Of a stretch of 64,000 nucleotides of DNA, positions 61,672-64,000 are shown piece after piece. Each line of letters opens with the position of its first letter. Position 1 is the stretch's first letter. The DNA comes from CAWINH01 sp963837425 (GTDB taxonomy: Bacteria; Chloroflexota; Limnocylindria; QHBO01): NCBI GenBank assembly GCA_963837425.1, contig CAWINH010000009.1, forward strand, positions 1 to 64,000, written 5' to 3'. The position numbers and the translations under genes are program-made. Below the pieces are notes generated by a model, which was given only the letters and a program-made list of their open reading frames with translations, was not told the DNA's origin and searched no databases.

Positions 61672-61884
61672 CGGCAACGGGCCGCTCTTCCTGGTCCGGG
61701 TGGCGCGCCGGGACGTCTGAACCATCCCGGACCCCACCGAACCATCCCGGACCGCACCGGACGGCCCCTTACCTGCGCGGGGGCTGCTGGGACCTCGATG
61801 GCCGGAAAAGACGGGTTGCCCGGAGGGGAACCGGGCCCGATACTGCCTACTCTGGCCATCCGCCCCCCGATCGGCGGCTGGCCC

Positions 61885-61965
61885 CACGAACGAGCACACC
61901 CGTCGCGAGGCGGGGCCGCAAAGCCACGGGGCTCCCACCGGAGTCAGCCGGGTCGCCGAAGGGAG
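61885..61965 (+). promoter_or_regulatory. Cyclic-di-GMP-I (GEMM) riboswitch
   Basis: The first hairpin is CCCGTC-GCGA-GGCGGG (61899-61914) with a GNRA tetraloop, directly followed by the invariant GCCGCAAAGCC (61915-61925). A second GC-rich stem follows, and the aptamer closes with GCCGGGTCGCCGAA (about 61947-61960). This order and spacing match the GEMM-I aptamer, including the tetraloop and ligand-contact segment. The end of the aptamer merges with AAGGGAG only a few bases before the ATG at 61972, suggesting control of translation initiation. Confidence 0.85.
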
Positions 61966-61971
61966 CCAGCC

Positions 61972-64000
61972 ATGGCCTTCTGGGATGGATACCGCTGGAT
62001 CCGCCCGCAAGCGGAGCGTCCGACTCCTCCTAGCAACCACCGCATCCGGGACCTCGTCGCCACCCTGATCGCGGTCGCCCTGCTCCCGGCCCTGCTTACC
62101 GTGAGCCTGACGGCCCGGGCGTCCGGCCCGTCGTTGCGCGTCGACGGGACGGCGATCGTGGCGGCGCAGGTGAAGGTGACGGGTGCCGCATTCACGCCGA
62201 GGTCCCGTGTCCAGCTGACCTGGGACGGCTCCGCCAGCCGGATGCCACGCGTCCGGATCGAGCGCTCGGGCGACTTCTCGACCTCGATCACGGTCCCCGC
62301 CACGACCGCGGGAAGCCACACCCTCGCAGCACGATCCATCGCATCAGGAAAGGGGCGCCGGCGCTCGGCGACGAAGATCCTCGCGTCAGTGACGATTAAC
62401 GTCGTGGAGCCGAGCGCCGTCACGCGCGACGCCTCGCCGACCCCGAGCCTCTCCCCGGCGTCGGGCCTGCGGGCGACCCCCACCGTCTCGCCGACCCCGT
62501 CGCCCAGCGCCGCCAAGCTTTCCGCCCCGGCGCAGGCGGGCGGCTCGCTGACCCTGCCGGTCCGCGCCGCCTTCTACTACCCGTGGTTCCCCGAGGCGTG
62601 GAAACAGCAGGGGATGAATCCCTTCACGCGCTACCAGCCAGAGCTCGGCTACTACAACGGCTCTGACACATCGGTGATCCGCCAGCAGGTCGGGTGGATG
62701 CAGGCTGGCGGCATCCAGGCCGGCATCGCCTCCTGGTGGGGCGCCGGCTCGGGGACCGACGACCGGATCGGAGCGTTGCTGGCGAATGCCGGCAGCTTCC
62801 GCTGGACGATCTACTACGAGGCCGAGGGGAGCAACAACCCATCGAGCTCCCAGATCGGCACCGACCTTGCCTACCTCGAAGCCCACTACACGTCGTCCTC
62901 AGCCTGGTTGCGGATCAACGGCAAGCCGGTGATCTTCGTCTACGGCGGCGCGGAGACCTGCGCCATGGCCGACCGGTGGGCCGCCGCGCCGCATCGGTCC
63001 GACTTCTACGTCGTCCTCAAGGTATTCCCCGGCTACCGGTCCTGCGCGCATCAGCCGGACTCCTGGCACCAGTACGGGCCGGCGGTCGCCGAGGATCACC
63101 AGGCCGGATACAGCTTCACGATCAGCCCGGGCTTCTGGAAGGCAAACGAATCCGCTCCGCGGCTTGCCCGCGACCGGAGCGGCTGGGCGAAGAACGTGGC
63201 CGACATGGTGGCCTCCGGCGAGCCATGGCAGCTGATCACGACCTTCAACGAGTGGGGCGAGGGGACCGCAATCGAGCCCGCCACCGCCTGGGGCAGCGCC
63301 TACCTCGACGTCCTGGCCGGTCACGCGGCCGCCGTTGGCGGCTCCGCCACAACTCCCGTGCCCACGCCCGTGGCCACGCCCACCCCGAAGCCGGCTCCGG
63401 CCTCCACGCCCGGCCCGACCCCAAAGCCGACCCCGAAGCCAACCCCCAAGCCGACGCCTCAGCCCACCCCGAAGCCGACCCCGGCGCCCACCCCGGCATC
63501 TGGCTCCGGCCCGATCCGCCACGTCGTCGTGGTCTGGCTCGAGAACGAGGAGAGCACCGGCGTGACGGCGTCGTCCATGCCGTATCTGCACGGGCTGGGG
63601 CAGACGTACGGAGTGGCCACCCAGTTCTACGGCGTGTCGCATCCGAGCCTGCCCAACTACCTGGCACTCTGGTCAGGGTCCACGCAGGGTGTGTCCGATG
63701 ACGCCGTGCACAGTTTCTCGGGCGCCAGCCTGAGCAACCAGTTCGCGAACGCCGGGCTGTCGTGGCGCAGCTACATGCAGAACTACCCGACGAGCTCCGG
63801 CTGCCATACCGGCTCCAGCTACTCGGGCGGGGTCGACCTGACCGGCGTGTCCGGGACCTACGTGCGGAAGCACGACCCGGCCATGAGCTTCACGTATGTT
63901 TCCGGCTCGTCGCAGTGCAACAACATCCAGCCGCTCGCGAACTTCGACCCGAGCGTGAGCTTCGCGTTCGTGGCGCCGAACCTGTGCAACGACGCGCACG
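61972..64000 (+). CDS. Secreted GH99-like/phosphoesterase fusion (3' end outside window)
   Basis: At least 676 codons. The cytoplasmic N-terminus (MAFWDGYRWIRPQ) leads into a hydrophobic signal/anchor (LVATLIAVALLPALLTVSL, residues 29-47). An Ig-like domain, a Ser/Pro linker and a GH99/endo-mannosidase-like domain follow (residues 195-445: RAAFYYPWFPEAW, GIASWWGAGS, TTFNEWGEGT). After a linker with repeated PTPK units comes a phosphoesterase-type domain (HVVVVWLENEESTGV, SHPSLPNYLALWSG), as in acid phosphatase/phospholipase C proteins. It is under the c-di-GMP riboswitch, so it is probably a biofilm- or envelope-related exoenzyme. Confidence 0.83.
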   Translation, partial: MAFWDGYRWIRPQAERPTPPSNHRIRDLVATLIAVALLPALLTVSLTARASGPSLRVDGTAIVAAQVKVTGAAFTPRSRVQLTWDGSASRMPRVRIERSGDFSTSITVPATTAGSHTLAARSIASGKGRRRSATKILASVTINVVEPSAVTRDASPTPSLSPASGLRATPTVSPTPSPSAAKLSAPAQAGGSLTLPVRAAFYYPWFPEAWKQQGMNPFTRYQPELGYYNGSDTSVIRQQVGWMQAGGIQAGIASWWGAGSGTDDRIGALLANAGSFRWTIYYEAEGSNNPSSSQIGTDLAYLEAHYTSSSAWLRINGKPVIFVYGGAETCAMADRWAAAPHRSDFYVVLKVFPGYRSCAHQPDSWHQYGPAVAEDHQAGYSFTISPGFWKANESAPRLARDRSGWAKNVADMVASGEPWQLITTFNEWGEGTAIEPATAWGSAYLDVLAGHAAAVGGSATTPVPTPVATPTPKPAPASTPGPTPKPTPKPTPKPTPQPTPKPTPAPTPASGSGPIRHVVVVWLENEESTGVTASSMPYLHGLGQTYGVATQFYGVSHPSLPNYLALWSGSTQGVSDDAVHSFSGASLSNQFANAGLSWRSYMQNYPTSSGCHTGSSYSGGVDLTGVSGTYVRKHDPAMSFTYVSGSSQCNNIQPLANFDPSVSFAFVAPNLCNDAH

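Noticed and set aside
63400..63495. DNA tandem repeat near 63.4 kb as a separate repeat element
   Set aside because: It is simply the coding sequence of the Pro-Thr-Pro-Lys linker in the secreted protein.

Overview
The window is about 64 kb of GC-rich bacterial chromosome. The protein set (a one-chain 2-oxoglutarate decarboxylase/dehydrogenase, a class I cyclic-di-GMP riboswitch ahead of a Pro/Thr-linker exoenzyme, many GTG/TTG starts) suggests Chloroflexota, perhaps near Limnocylindria, with Actinomycetota as the alternative. This placement is inference: no rRNA or other phylogenetic marker is present.

Left flank (1-12090), ordinary chromosome: DNA-3-methyladenine glycosylase (partial), a DmpA-type peptidase, threonine synthase, an acyl-CoA synthetase, the large Kgd protein, an internally deleted GNAT pseudogene, a small membrane protein, an AhpD-like protein, a threonine dehydratase, a hypothetical protein and an MBL-fold hydrolase.

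Island (12117-57713): an intact tRNA-Gln(CTG) marks the left edge. A 50-bp perfect copy of its 3' half lies at 57664-57713. Between them are 45.5 kb of accessory DNA. Both ends carry three direct copies of a GGGCACCTGACTCC motif about 92-97 bp from the repeated core, as expected for integrase arm sites. A third, decayed terminal repeat with the same motif triplet lies at 23.2-23.5 kb, and a 13-bp core remnant lies at 15986, so the island looks like stacked integrations. It holds a truncated tyrosine integrase fused to a toxin fragment, a TOPRIM-type protein that is a candidate defence nuclease, a DUF1778/GNAT toxin-antitoxin pair, a frameshifted large serine recombinase, an HxlR regulator with a hydrolase, and a sigma/anti-sigma pair.

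From about 24 to 47 kb the island carries a catabolic cargo: a GntR regulator, a creatinase-like M24 protein, a Rieske oxygenase, two SDRs, an AMDase-like protein, a NitT/TauT ABC importer split between two loci, an EutA-family protein with no ethanolamine lyase, a bicupin, an M20 hydrolase, an alpha/beta hydrolase, a dihydropyrimidinase-like enzyme, an LLM flavin enzyme, a gamma-glutamyltransferase-like protein and an isochorismatase-type amidase. Together they look like import and stepwise oxidation and C-N hydrolysis of a nitrogen-containing, possibly aromatic or sulfonated, compound. The substrate is unknown and several enzymes lack canonical catalytic residues.

The right part of the island holds a ZIP transporter, a DUF5343/unknown/Panacea locus, PadR with a frameshifted membrane partner, a Fic protein and a three-gene c-di-GMP/two-component set (HD-GYP regulator, hybrid kinase, receiver).

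Right flank (57714-64000), chromosome again: an ABM monooxygenase, an APC permease, a DyP peroxidase, an SMP-30 protein, a DUF1801 protein, and a cyclic-di-GMP riboswitch ahead of a secreted GH99-like/phosphoesterase fusion that runs off the window.
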